A DNA stretch of 14,867 nt from JANYHF01 sp031393505 (GTDB taxonomy: Bacteria; Pseudomonadota; Alphaproteobacteria; Rhizobiales; Hyphomicrobiaceae): assembly GCA_031393505.1 (NCBI GenBank), contig JANMVX010000345.1, forward strand, positions 1 through 14,867. The letters are read 5' to 3'. The notes beneath the pieces were generated by a model that saw only the letters and a program-made list of their open reading frames with translations, was not told the DNA's origin and ran no database searches. The translations under genes and the position numbers were made by a program. Positions 1-7,561 of the stretch are shown here, piece by piece. The first letter of the stretch is position 1; each line of letters starts with the position of its first letter.

Positions 1-126
1 CCCCGAAGGGGCGGGTGAGGGGCAGCAACTTGCTCCGCACTCGCTGCAACAGGGTCGGAGCCCGTGTCTGCCCCTCACCCGGCGCTACGCGCCACCCTCT
101 CCCCCGCGAAGAGGCGGGGGAGAGGG
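1..126. repeat. REP-like palindrome cluster downstream of trpS
   Basis: Four inverted repeats lie in a row. CCCC-GAA-GGGG is at 1-11. A perfect 14-bp pair has arms at 12-25 and 68-81 (core GTGAGGGGCAG / CTGCCCCTCAC). A 5-bp pair GGCGC-TAC-GCGCC is at 81-93. A perfect 13-bp pair CCCTCTCCCCCGC / GCGGGGGAGAGGG has arms at 95-107 and 114-126. The motif at 16-43 recurs at 9537-9564 with 24 of 28 bases identical. This resembles the short interspersed palindromes common between rhizobial genes. It sits 3' of trpS and could stop or stabilise that transcript, but no T-run follows the hairpins, so a terminator role is inference. The element may continue left of the window. Confidence 0.75.
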
Positions 127-140
127 AGATTCAAAGCAAC

Positions 141-1172
141 CTACCGGACAAACCCGACGATGTCTTTGACCTCGCGCAGGATCGGTCCCGCCAACGCGCG
201 CGCCCGCTCCGCGCCGTCGCGCAAAACCCGATCGATCTCAGCCGGGTCGTTCATCAAGCGTCGCATGCCATCGCCGATCGGCGATAGCTTGGCCACCGCG
301 ACGTCAACCAAGGCGCGCTTGAGATCGGAAAACGGCCTGCCGCCGTATTCGGCCAGGATGTGGGCCGGCGTGCGGTCGCTGAGCGCAGCAAAGATGCCGA
401 CCAGATTGGCCAGCTCGGGACGCAGTTTCATACCATCAACTTCCGAGGGCAGCGGCTCGGTATCGGTCTTGGCCTTCTGCACCTTCTTGGCGATGGTGTC
501 GGCGTCGTCCGCCAGGTTGATGCGCGAATAGTCGGACGGGTCGGATTTGGACATTTTCTTGGAGCCATCGCGCAGGCTCATGACGCGCGTCGCCGGTCCC
601 TGGATCAAGGGCTCTGGTAGCGGGAAGAAGCCGTCGTGATGGCCCGCGCGCTCAATCTGGACGCGGAAATCGTTGTTGAATTTTTGCGCGATGTCGCGCG
701 CCAGCTCCAGGTGCTGCTTCTGGTCCTCGCCCACTGGAACGTGCGTCGCGCGATAGGCCAGAATGTCGGCCGCCATCAGGTTCGGATAGGAGAAGAGCCC
801 GACCGAGGCGGCTTCCTTGTCCTTGCCGGCCTTCTCCTTGAACTGCGTCATGCGGTTCAGCCAGCCCAGTCGCGCGACGCAATTTAGGATCCACGCCAAT
901 TCCGAATGTTCGCGAACCTGGCTCTGGTTGAACAGGATGCTCTTTTTGGGATCGAGCCCGGACGCGATGAAAGCCGCCGTCACCTCACGCGTATTGCGCG
1001 AAAGCTCGGCCGGCTCCTGCCAGACCGTGATGGCGTGCAGATCGACGACGCAATAGAGGCTCTCGTGCTCATGCTGCAGCGCCACGAATTTGGTGATGGC
1101 GCCAAGATAATTGCCGAGATGCAGATTGCCGGTCGGCTGCACGCCGGAAAAGACGCGAGTCTTGGTGGTCAT
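141..1172 (-). CDS. trpS: Tryptophanyl-tRNA synthetase (TrpS)
   Basis: This class I aminoacyl-tRNA synthetase charges tRNA-Trp with tryptophan in the cytoplasm. With the ATG at 1172 it is 343 residues, normal for bacterial TrpS. The HIGH-type ATP signature HLGN is at about residues 18-21 in the context QPTGNLHLGNYLGA. The KMSKS loop is intact at about 206-210 (KKMSKSDPSD). The core motifs YPNLMAADILAY and GEDQKQHLELARDIA are also present. A GTG twelve bases further upstream (1184) is in frame, but it lies inside a 13-bp hairpin and has no Shine-Dalgarno. The ATG at 1172 has GGGGAC seven or eight bases upstream, so I prefer it. The gene follows murJ and an omptin gene on the same strand and may be read from an upstream promoter. 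Identification is secure from the motifs and full-length family resemblance. Confidence 0.97.
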   Translation of the reverse strand: MTTKTRVFSGVQPTGNLHLGNYLGAITKFVALQHEHESLYCVVDLHAITVWQEPAELSRNTREVTAAFIASGLDPKKSILFNQSQVREHSELAWILNCVARLGWLNRMTQFKEKAGKDKEAASVGLFSYPNLMAADILAYRATHVPVGEDQKQHLELARDIAQKFNNDFRVQIERAGHHDGFFPLPEPLIQGPATRVMSLRDGSKKMSKSDPSDYSRINLADDADTIAKKVQKAKTDTEPLPSEVDGMKLRPELANLVGIFAALSDRTPAHILAEYGGRPFSDLKRALVDVAVAKLSPIGDGMRRLMNDPAEIDRVLRDGAERARALAGPILREVKDIVGFVR

Positions 1173-1179
1173 TGGTGTC

Positions 1180-1213
1180 CCCACGATGAGCGCGGGTTAT
1201 CGCTCATCGTGGG
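1180..1213 (-). promoter_or_regulatory. Hairpin between omptin and trpS, touching the trpS Shine-Dalgarno
   Basis: A perfect 13-bp inverted repeat, CCCACGATGAGCG at 1180-1192 and its complement at 1201-1213, is separated by 8 bases. On the transcript the 3' arm ends in GUGGG, which runs directly into the trpS ribosome-binding GGGGAC before the ATG at 1172. It lies 20 bases past the omptin stop codon. It could be the omptin terminator, although no U-run follows, or a leader structure limiting trpS translation. The geometry is seen in the sequence; the role is inferred. Confidence 0.6.
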
Positions 1214-1232
1214 AGTCTCGCGCAAGGGGCGT

Positions 1233-2270
1233 CTAGTAGAGGCTGTAAACGGCGCCGATCGTGAAACGATCGGTGCTGTTCTCAAAGCCGCCGCTCTTGC
1301 CAGGCTCTTTCTGAATCAGCGGGCCGCCTGAGCCGTTGACTAAGGCCGGATCCAAGTTGGTATCGTAGGCGATAGCGTTGACGGTGGTCGACCCTTTGGT
1401 CAGCAGGTAGCTCTCGCGCTCCCAGTTCCCAGTAAAGCTCAGCTTGTCGCTGTACTGCCAGGAGCCGCCGAACTTGTAGTCGACGTAGTTTCCATTGTGG
1501 AACTGGTCGTGAAACTCCAGGCCTCGCAGGAAATGCTGGTCGTAGTTGTTGGCTGAGACGAAGGGCGACGCGGTCACGCTGGCGTCCAGGGCGAAGCGCT
1601 CGAACATGACGTTCAGCTGCAGGCCGAGATAGGGCGTGATCAGGTTCTGCTTGTATTTGATACCCGCCTCGCCACTGGTGAATTCACCCACGGTGTCGCG
1701 AAACTTGGTCGGATCGGTTGGATCCGAGGTATAGATGTAGTGCCCGCCCGTGGCCTGGAAGGTCCACTGGTTCCAGCGCAGGCCGCCGACCGCATCCAGC
1801 GTGAAATGGGGATGGCGGAACAGCGACAGGTTGCCCGAGACGTCGAACCGGTTGGCGTCTTCGACTGTGGTTTGCGGGCTGTGCGACCAATGGGTCCAGT
1901 CCTTGCCGGTGGCCAGCCAGTCGTAATCGTCCATCTCGGAGTCGCCGGTGAGCTTGGTGCCGCCCGAGAGCTGGAACGAGACCCAGGGCGTCAACCGGAT
2001 GCCGAGCGAGGCGTTCAACATTGCGACGTCTTTGATTTGCCAGTCGAGGCGGCTCAACGTGTAGGCGCCATCCTTGGCATAGACATATTCGTGCGCATTG
2101 CCCGTCACATGGCTGACCGAGGCGCCCATGGTGATGGTCGGGTTGAATTCGGGATCGGAAAAGATGCCCGGCTGCATGTGCAGATCGTCGGCCATGGCGG
2201 CGGCCGGCAGTGCAATCAGCGTCGCGCAGGTCATGACGGCGCACGTGACGGGGCTGGCCCAATCGCGCAT
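1233..2270 (-). CDS. Omptin-family outer-membrane protease
   Basis: This is a beta-barrel endoprotease of peptidase family A26 (OmpT/Pla type), expected in the outer membrane with its active site facing outward. It has 345 residues with a signal peptide at about 1-27 (cleavage after AAAMA, before DDLHM) and ends in an aromatic residue (VYSLY), as barrels inserted by BAM usually do. Compared from memory with E. coli OmpT, the catalytic pairs align: D115 and D117 in MDDYDW match D83/D85, and D244/H246 in NNYDQH match D210/H212. E61 matches the S1-pocket E27, but N242 replaces D208. The LPS-contact residues Y134, E136, R138 and R175 are L164, W166, Q168 and N209 here. The start has GGAG six bases upstream. 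The gene lies between murJ and trpS on the same strand. Family assignment is firm; substrate is unknown. Confidence 0.9.
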   Translation of the reverse strand: MRDWASPVTCAVMTCATLIALPAAAMADDLHMQPGIFSDPEFNPTITMGASVSHVTGNAHEYVYAKDGAYTLSRLDWQIKDVAMLNASLGIRLTPWVSFQLSGGTKLTGDSEMDDYDWLATGKDWTHWSHSPQTTVEDANRFDVSGNLSLFRHPHFTLDAVGGLRWNQWTFQATGGHYIYTSDPTDPTKFRDTVGEFTSGEAGIKYKQNLITPYLGLQLNVMFERFALDASVTASPFVSANNYDQHFLRGLEFHDQFHNGNYVDYKFGGSWQYSDKLSFTGNWERESYLLTKGSTTVNAIAYDTNLDPALVNGSGGPLIQKEPGKSGGFENSTDRFTIGAVYSLY

Positions 2271-2407
2271 GGGAATCTCCGGGGCTGCAAAGTGATTCAG
2301 CGGTACGCGACTGGCGAAAGCCGGGCTTCAAGGAGCCGGGCCGATGTCCCTGTTGTACCGCACCCCAGATGAAAAATTCGTCAACGGATGGTTCGAAATG
2401 GGATGGA

Positions 2408-3991
2408 TCACCCCCGACGCCGCCGCAAGCGCCGCAAAATCGCGCGCGGATCGGCGATGCCGAGGGCGAGCACCGCAATGGCATAGGCCAAGAGCCCGCC
2501 TCCAACGAGCAGCGCCAAGGCGCCGAACTGAATCAGCACGCCGTTGGCGCGCAGGAAAAACGGCTCCAGCCACAGCTCCAAAACCCAGACCGCCGCACCC
2601 ATCACCACGCTGGCGATCACGATCAGCGGAAGATTGCGCGTGAGCTGAACATCCGGTTGATAGTGCCCACGCTTGCCGAGTTCGCGCCAGAGCTGCGCCA
2701 CGTTCAGCCAGGCCGCAATCGTGGTTGCGATGGCGATGCCGACATGAGGCAGGAAACCGTAGTGTTGCAAAATGAAGAACAGCGCGATCGATCCCGCCGC
2801 GTTCACGACCAAATTCACCAGCGCGAAATTCATCGGCGTACGCGTGTCGGAGCGGGCGAAATAGGCCGGGGACAGCACTTTGTTAAGGACGAAGGCGGGG
2901 AGACCGAAGGCGAAGGCCGAGAGCGCCCAGGCCGTTGGCGGACTGTCGGCAGCGGTGAAGGCGCCGCGTTCGAACAGCACCCGGATGATCGGCAGTGGGA
3001 CGACGGCGAGCGCGACGGCGGCCGGCAGCGTCAGCAGCAGTGAAAACTCGATGGCGCGGTTCTGATTCTCGTGCACCGCCACCATATCGCCCGCTTTGAG
3101 TTTGCGCGCGATATCGGGCAGTAGGACAACGCCGATGGCGATGCCGACAATCCCCAAAGGCAGCTGATAGAGCCGGTCGGCATAGTAGAGGAACGAGTTG
3201 GCGCCGGCCTGCAGCGACGCGATGTTGGTGCCGACCACGATGTTGAGCTGCGTGATGCCGCCGGCGATCAACGCCGGGATGCCGAGCGACACCAGCCGCC
3301 GCATGCCGTCCGTCTGGCGCGGCCAGCGCAGGGCCAGACTCATGCCGTATCGGCCCGACTCGCGCGCCAGCATGCCGAGTTGTATGACGCCCGCCACCGT
3401 CACCGCGCAGGCCAGCACGATGCCGGCCATGGGCGAGCGGCTGAGCCCGAACCAATAGGCAAAACCCATGGCGATGGTGAGCACCACGTTGAGCATGATC
3501 TGCGCCGCCGAGGCCGCCGCATACTGACGAAGCCCGCTCAGCACGCCGGCGTAGAGCGCCATCAGCGACATGCAGATCAGGTAGGGAAAGGCGATTCTCG
3601 TCAGCAGCACTGTCAGATCGAATTTTTCCTGATTGCCGGCAAAGCCCACGGCGATGAAGGGCATGACATAAGGCATGGCGATTTCGGCCGCGACCGTGAA
3701 GACGAGGAGCACGGCGAACAACCCGGCTAGCGCCTCTTCTGCAAACTGTTTGGCTTCGGCCGGGTTCGACCCCTCCAGCCGCTCGGCAAACAGCGGCACG
3801 AAAGCCGAGTTGAACGCCCCTTCGGCAAACAACCGGCGGAACAGGTTGGGAATGCGGAAGGCGACGATGAAGGCGTCCGCCACCATGCCGGTGCCCAGGA
3901 CATAGGCGATCAGCTGGTCGCGCGCAAAGCCGAGCACCCGGCTGACAGCTGTCAGCCCGCCGACAGTGGCGAAGGATCGGTAGAGGCTCAT
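2408..3991 (-). CDS. murJ: Lipid II flippase MurJ (MviN)
   Basis: This polytopic inner-membrane protein of the MOP superfamily flips lipid II to the periplasmic face for peptidoglycan synthesis. With the ATG at 3991 (MSLYRSFATVGG) it is 527 residues, close to the ~510 of E. coli MurJ, with about 14 hydrophobic segments. The N-terminal block SRVLGFARDQ then ADAFIVAFRIPNLFRRLFAEGAFN is nearly family consensus. R18, R24, D39, R52 and R53 fall at the same positions as in E. coli MurJ. A longer reading from 4057 adds 22 Pro/Arg-rich residues unlike any MurJ start, so I reject it. In many Hyphomicrobiales glnD-murJ-trpS are neighbours. Here the glnD position is taken by a divergent helicase gene, and an omptin gene separates murJ from trpS. 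An arginine-rich tail (RRLRRRRG) ends the protein. Confidence 0.96.
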   Translation of the reverse strand: MSLYRSFATVGGLTAVSRVLGFARDQLIAYVLGTGMVADAFIVAFRIPNLFRRLFAEGAFNSAFVPLFAERLEGSNPAEAKQFAEEALAGLFAVLLVFTVAAEIAMPYVMPFIAVGFAGNQEKFDLTVLLTRIAFPYLICMSLMALYAGVLSGLRQYAAASAAQIMLNVVLTIAMGFAYWFGLSRSPMAGIVLACAVTVAGVIQLGMLARESGRYGMSLALRWPRQTDGMRRLVSLGIPALIAGGITQLNIVVGTNIASLQAGANSFLYYADRLYQLPLGIVGIAIGVVLLPDIARKLKAGDMVAVHENQNRAIEFSLLLTLPAAVALAVVPLPIIRVLFERGAFTAADSPPTAWALSAFAFGLPAFVLNKVLSPAYFARSDTRTPMNFALVNLVVNAAGSIALFFILQHYGFLPHVGIAIATTIAAWLNVAQLWRELGKRGHYQPDVQLTRNLPLIVIASVVMGAAVWVLELWLEPFFLRANGVLIQFGALALLVGGGLLAYAIAVLALGIADPRAILRRLRRRRG

Positions 3992-4174
3992 GTTGGGGTC
4001 TCGGGTTGGCGCAACGCGGGAAGGGCGAGCCCTAGTCGAGGCCCACGGCGGCGGCAAGGCGGCATGGTGGCAACCGGTCCAACGGCGACCAGAGGATCAA
4101 CATGATCCGTTCGGAACGAACGCGCCTGTCGTCGTCGCATCCATTTGCTATGGTCGGCCATTGCGACCCAGGAC

Positions 4175-4183
4175 CAAATTCGC
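4175..4183 (+). promoter_or_regulatory. Spacer of the ribosome-binding site that decides the helicase TTG start
   Basis: AGGAC at 4170-4174 lies about ten bases before the TTG at 4184. The upstream in-frame TTG at 4145 has no purine-rich site before it. No ATG or GTG is available in frame before the helicase core begins, so a TTG start seems forced. Confidence 0.5.
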
Positions 4184-6730
4184 TTGCGCCTGACCAGAAC
4201 AGACAATCGGCAGCCTGCCAGCACGCCGCTTCCCACGCCATTCGCCGATTGGTTCGCGGCGCGTGGCTGGCAGCCTCGTCCGCATCAATTGGCACTGGTG
4301 GAGGCGGCGGCCGCGCGCCGTTCAACCTTGCTCATTGCGCCAACGGGGGCGGGCAAGACACTGGCTGGATTCCTGCCCAGCCTGATCGACCTCGCGTCCC
4401 GTCCCGCGAACGAACCTCGACTGCATACGCTTTATGTCTCGCCGTTGAAGGCGCTGGCTGTTGACGTGCAACGCAATCTCTTGACCCCGGTCGAGGAGAT
4501 GGGCCTTGCCGTGCGCATAGAAACCCGCACCGGCGATACGCCCGCCGGACGCCGCCAACGCCAACGTCTGATCCCGCCGGACATCCTGCTCACCACGCCC
4601 GAGCAGATCGCGCTGCTGATTTCGCATGCCGACGCTCCGCGCCTGTTCGGGAGCTTGAAAGCCATCATCCTCGACGAGTTGCATGCGCTGGTGCTGTCCA
4701 AGCGCGGCGACCTGCTTTCACTCGGCCTGCAACGATTGCTCGCGCTATCGCCCAACGCCATAGTCACCGGCCTTTCGGCGACGGTCGCGCGGCCATCCGA
4801 GTTGCAGGCGTACATCGTTCCGCAGCGGCCGGACGACGGCGTCACGCGGCTGGCTGATAAGGTGGTGCTGAAGGGCGGCGCCGCCCCGGTCATCCGCATC
4901 CTGGGCGCCAACGACGATATTCCGTGGGCGGGGCATTCGGCGCGCCACGCCTATGACGGCATTTATGACGAGATCGCGCGCCACCGGCTGACGCTGATTT
5001 TCGTCAACACCCGGTCCCAGGCCGAGATGGTGTTCCAGGCGCTCTGGCGCATGAACGAGGAGAACCATCCAATAGCGTTGCATCACGGCTCGCTCGATGT
5101 CGGCCAGCGCCGCAAAGTCGAAGCGGCGATGGCGGCGGGGCGGCTGCGCGCCGTGGTTGCGACGTCCACGCTCGACCTCGGCATTGACTGGGGCGATGTG
5201 GACCTGGTCATCCACGTTGGCGCGCCGAAAGGAGCGAGCCGGTTGGCGCAACGCATTGGGCGGTCGAACCACCGGCTGGACGAGCCGTCCCAGGCGATCC
5301 TGGTTCCCGCCAATCGTTTCGAGGCGATGGAATGTCAGGCCGCATTGGACGCCGCTGAAGTTGGCGCCCAGGATACGCCGCCGATCCGGCCGGGCGGTCT
5401 GGACGTGCTGGCGCAGCACGTCATGGGTACGGCCTGTTCCGGCCCGTTCTGGCCGGATGAGCTGTTCCACGAGGTGCGCAGAGCCTCGCCCTACGCGGCC
5501 CTGACGCGCGACCAGTTTGACCGCGTGATCGATTTCGTCTCAACCGGCGGCTATGCCCTGCGCGTTTACGACCGGTACGCCCGATTGAAGCTGATGGACG
5601 ACGGCCGCCTGCGCATCGCCCATCCCAACCTCGCCCAGCAATACCGCCTCAACGTCGGCACCATCGTCGAGATGCCGATGCTTAAAGTTCGCATGATCGG
5701 CGCCAAGAGCCGCTTCATGCTCCATGGCAAATCAGGCCAGGCCGGCACGCCGATGGGCGGAAAATACCTCGGCGAGATCGAGGAGAGTTTCATCGAACAA
5801 CTGGCCCCCGGTGATACCTTCGTGTTTGCCGGGCACGTGTTGCGCTTCGAGGCTCTGCGCGAGAGTGAGGCGTTTGTAACGCGTACGGAGGGGTTGGACG
5901 CCAAGGTGCCGGCCTACGCCGGCGGCAAATTCCCGCTCTCGACTTATCTGGCCGAGCGGGTGCGCGACATGCTGGCCAACCGCAAGGATTGGAAGCGCCT
6001 GCCGCAGCCGGTCGGCGATTGGCTGCTGATCCAGAAAAAGCGCTCGGTCATTCCGAGGGCAGATCAAGTGCTGGTGGAAACGTTCCCGCGTGGACACCGG
6101 CATTTCATGGTCTGCTATCCGTTTGAGGGGCGGCTGGCGCATCAGACGCTCGGCATGCTGCTGACGCGGCGTCTGGAGCGCGCGCGCGCCCGGCCGATGG
6201 GGTTTGTGGCCAGTGAATATTCGCTCGCGATATGGGGCCTTGAGGACATGAGCGCCATGATCGCGGATGGCCGTCTTGATCTCGGAGCATTGTTCGAGGA
6301 GGACATGCTCGGCGACGACCTCGACGCCTGGCTCGCCGCGTCGAACCTGATGCGCCGCACCTTCCGCTTCTGCGCCGTCATCGCCGGCCTGATCGAGCGG
6401 CGTTTTCCGGGCAAGGAGAAGTCCGGCCGCCAGGTCACTGTGTCGTCGGACCTCATCTACAACGTCTTGCGCGAACACGAACCCAACCACATCCTCCTCG
6501 AGGCCGCCTGGCAGGATGCGGCAACCGGCCTGTTGGACATTGGCCGGCTGGGGATGTTTCTGACCCGGGCAAAGGGGCACATTCTGCACAAGGCGCTGCC
6601 GCGGGTATCGCCGTTGGCCGTGCCGGTGCTGCTCGACATCGGCCGCGAATCCGTTCCCGGCGAGGCGGCCGAAAGCCTGTTGCGCGAGAGCGCGGAAGAT
6701 CTGATCGCGGAGGCGATGCGAATTGGCTGA
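4184..6730 (+). CDS. Ligase-associated DNA-repair DEXH-box helicase (Lhr-type)
   Basis: This is a superfamily 2 helicase of the Lhr group, most like the ligase-associated DEXH helicase family (TIGR04121), expected to translocate on and unwind DNA during repair. Numbered from the TTG at 4184 it is 848 residues. Walker A APTGAGKT is at 52-59, motif II DELH at 164-167, motif III SAT at 198-200, motif V ATSTLDLGIDWG at 326-337 and motif VI QRIGRSNH at 356-363. The Lhr-type winged-helix and C-terminal region follows, including the MIGAKSRFMLHGK and FPRGHRHFMVCYPFEGR blocks. Its last 8 bases overlap the start of pdeM, so the two are translationally coupled. The usual partners, an ATP-dependent DNA ligase and a beta-CASP-type exonuclease, are not in this window. 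A 13-residue longer start at TTG 4145 is possible. It is divergent from murJ. Confidence 0.93.
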   Translation: MRLTRTDNRQPASTPLPTPFADWFAARGWQPRPHQLALVEAAAARRSTLLIAPTGAGKTLAGFLPSLIDLASRPANEPRLHTLYVSPLKALAVDVQRNLLTPVEEMGLAVRIETRTGDTPAGRRQRQRLIPPDILLTTPEQIALLISHADAPRLFGSLKAIILDELHALVLSKRGDLLSLGLQRLLALSPNAIVTGLSATVARPSELQAYIVPQRPDDGVTRLADKVVLKGGAAPVIRILGANDDIPWAGHSARHAYDGIYDEIARHRLTLIFVNTRSQAEMVFQALWRMNEENHPIALHHGSLDVGQRRKVEAAMAAGRLRAVVATSTLDLGIDWGDVDLVIHVGAPKGASRLAQRIGRSNHRLDEPSQAILVPANRFEAMECQAALDAAEVGAQDTPPIRPGGLDVLAQHVMGTACSGPFWPDELFHEVRRASPYAALTRDQFDRVIDFVSTGGYALRVYDRYARLKLMDDGRLRIAHPNLAQQYRLNVGTIVEMPMLKVRMIGAKSRFMLHGKSGQAGTPMGGKYLGEIEESFIEQLAPGDTFVFAGHVLRFEALRESEAFVTRTEGLDAKVPAYAGGKFPLSTYLAERVRDMLANRKDWKRLPQPVGDWLLIQKKRSVIPRADQVLVETFPRGHRHFMVCYPFEGRLAHQTLGMLLTRRLERARARPMGFVASEYSLAIWGLEDMSAMIADGRLDLGALFEEDMLGDDLDAWLAASNLMRRTFRFCAVIAGLIERRFPGKEKSGRQVTVSSDLIYNVLREHEPNHILLEAAWQDAATGLLDIGRLGMFLTRAKGHILHKALPRVSPLAVPVLLDIGRESVPGEAAESLLRESAEDLIAEAMRIG
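6709..6713 (+). promoter_or_regulatory. Shine-Dalgarno for pdeM inside the helicase gene
   Basis: GGAGG lies nine bases before the TTG at 6723, inside the last helicase codons. Its strength and spacing support the non-ATG start of pdeM and coupling to helicase translation. Confidence 0.65.
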
Positions 6731-7433
6731 GGCGTTGGCTCTGGTTGACAGTTTTGACAGTTGGCGGATCGCGCTCGGCGGCGTCGCTCTGACGGCGGAT
6801 TATTCCGGCGTGCTGATGATCGACGACGAGCTTACGTTGGTGGTCGCCGATCTGCATTTGGAAAAGGGCACCGCCCGGGCACGACACCGATCGTTCCTGC
6901 CGCCCTACGATACCCGCACCACGCTCGCCCGCCTGAAGCGCGCCATCGAGCGGTTGCGGCCCAGGCGCGTGATCGCGCTCGGCGATAGTTTTCACGATGT
7001 GGGCGGATGCGAACGGCTGAATCCGGATGATCGTACGACGCTGCTCGGCCTGCAACGGGGGCGGGATTGGCTCTGGATCGCCGGCAATCACGACCCGGTC
7101 TTGCCCGCGGAGTTGGGCGGCGAGCGCTGCCAATCGCAATCAATCAGCAAGCTGACTTTGCAGCATGAGCCGACGCTGTCGGGTCGCCACGAGATCGCCG
7201 GACATCTCCATCCCTGCGCTCGCGTCGCCCGAGGCGGCCACATACAGCGCCGGCCGTGCTTCGTCGCCAGTGATGAACGGCTCCTGCTGCCAGCGTTCGG
7301 CGCCTACACCGGTGGCCTGAACGTGCTCGATCCGGCGATAGCGGATTTGTTTGGCGCCGAGCTGGCGGTCGCTGTTCTTGGACGGAGCGGCGTCTATCCG
7401 GTTGCGACGCATCAACTAAGATCCGACGCGTAG
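6723..7433 (+). CDS. pdeM: Ligase-associated DNA damage response endonuclease PdeM (metallophosphoesterase)
   Basis: This calcineurin-like metallophosphoesterase belongs to the PdeM family (TIGR04123), a partner of the ligase-associated helicase in a bacterial DNA-repair cluster. It is 236 residues from the TTG at 6723. The two-metal site is complete: DLH at 43-45, GDSFHD at 87-92, GNHD at 121-124, a His at 148 (LQHEP) and GHLHP at 160-164. The start is set by GGAGG at 6709-6713; the gene overlaps the helicase end by 8 bases. The stop codon TAG (7431-7433) lies inside the left arm of a 17-bp inverted repeat, so the last residues (QLRSDA) may be partly dictated by that element. Nuclease activity is family knowledge, not visible here. 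Identification is strong because of the helicase neighbour. Confidence 0.93.
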   Translation: MAEALALVDSFDSWRIALGGVALTADYSGVLMIDDELTLVVADLHLEKGTARARHRSFLPPYDTRTTLARLKRAIERLRPRRVIALGDSFHDVGGCERLNPDDRTTLLGLQRGRDWLWIAGNHDPVLPAELGGERCQSQSISKLTLQHEPTLSGRHEIAGHLHPCARVARGGHIQRRPCFVASDERLLLPAFGAYTGGLNVLDPAIADLFGAELAVAVLGRSGVYPVATHQLRSDA

Positions 7434-7553
7434 GGCGCAATAGGCGCTTTTTTTCTTCGCGCCGTATTGCGCCACCGGGGGTCGTCACAACCGCTTGCGT
7501 GCGCAATGTCCCGCTGCGGCGCAATACGGCGAAAAGGCCTATTGCGCCCTACG
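7429..7553. repeat. Nested palindromic element between convergent genes
   Basis: A 125-base element has two nested perfect inverted repeats. Outer arms of 17 bp are CGTAGGGCGCAATAGGC at 7429-7445 and its complement at 7537-7553. Inner arms of 14 bp are CGCCGTATTGCGCC at 7460-7473 and its complement at 7518-7531. Inner and outer arms share the core GGCGCAATA. A run of seven T lies at 7448-7454 and AAAA at 7532-7535, so the two stems could stack with an internal loop. It fills the gap between pdeM (plus) and the TIGR02186 gene (minus) and probably acts as a bidirectional terminator. It may also be a REP/MITE-type mobile repeat. Confidence 0.8.
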
Positions 7554-7561
7554 GCCCGACA

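Noticed and set aside
2320..2341. GCCGGGC direct repeat in the murJ-omptin gap
   Set aside because: Two 7-base copies in GC-rich DNA are expected by chance and do not form a hairpin.
2352..2384. TTGACG and TACAAC upstream of omptin as a promoter
   Set aside because: The spacing is 21 bases, too long for a sigma-70 promoter, and no better -10 is present.
4109..4121. GTTC/GAAC cluster upstream of the helicase as an SOS (LexA) box
   Set aside because: Alphaproteobacterial LexA boxes need GTTC-N7-GTTC or its complement; here the half-sites are too close together.
4149..4154. TATGGT as a -10 element for the helicase gene
   Set aside because: The position 17 bases upstream (CTGTCG) matches the -35 consensus poorly, so there is not enough to call a promoter.
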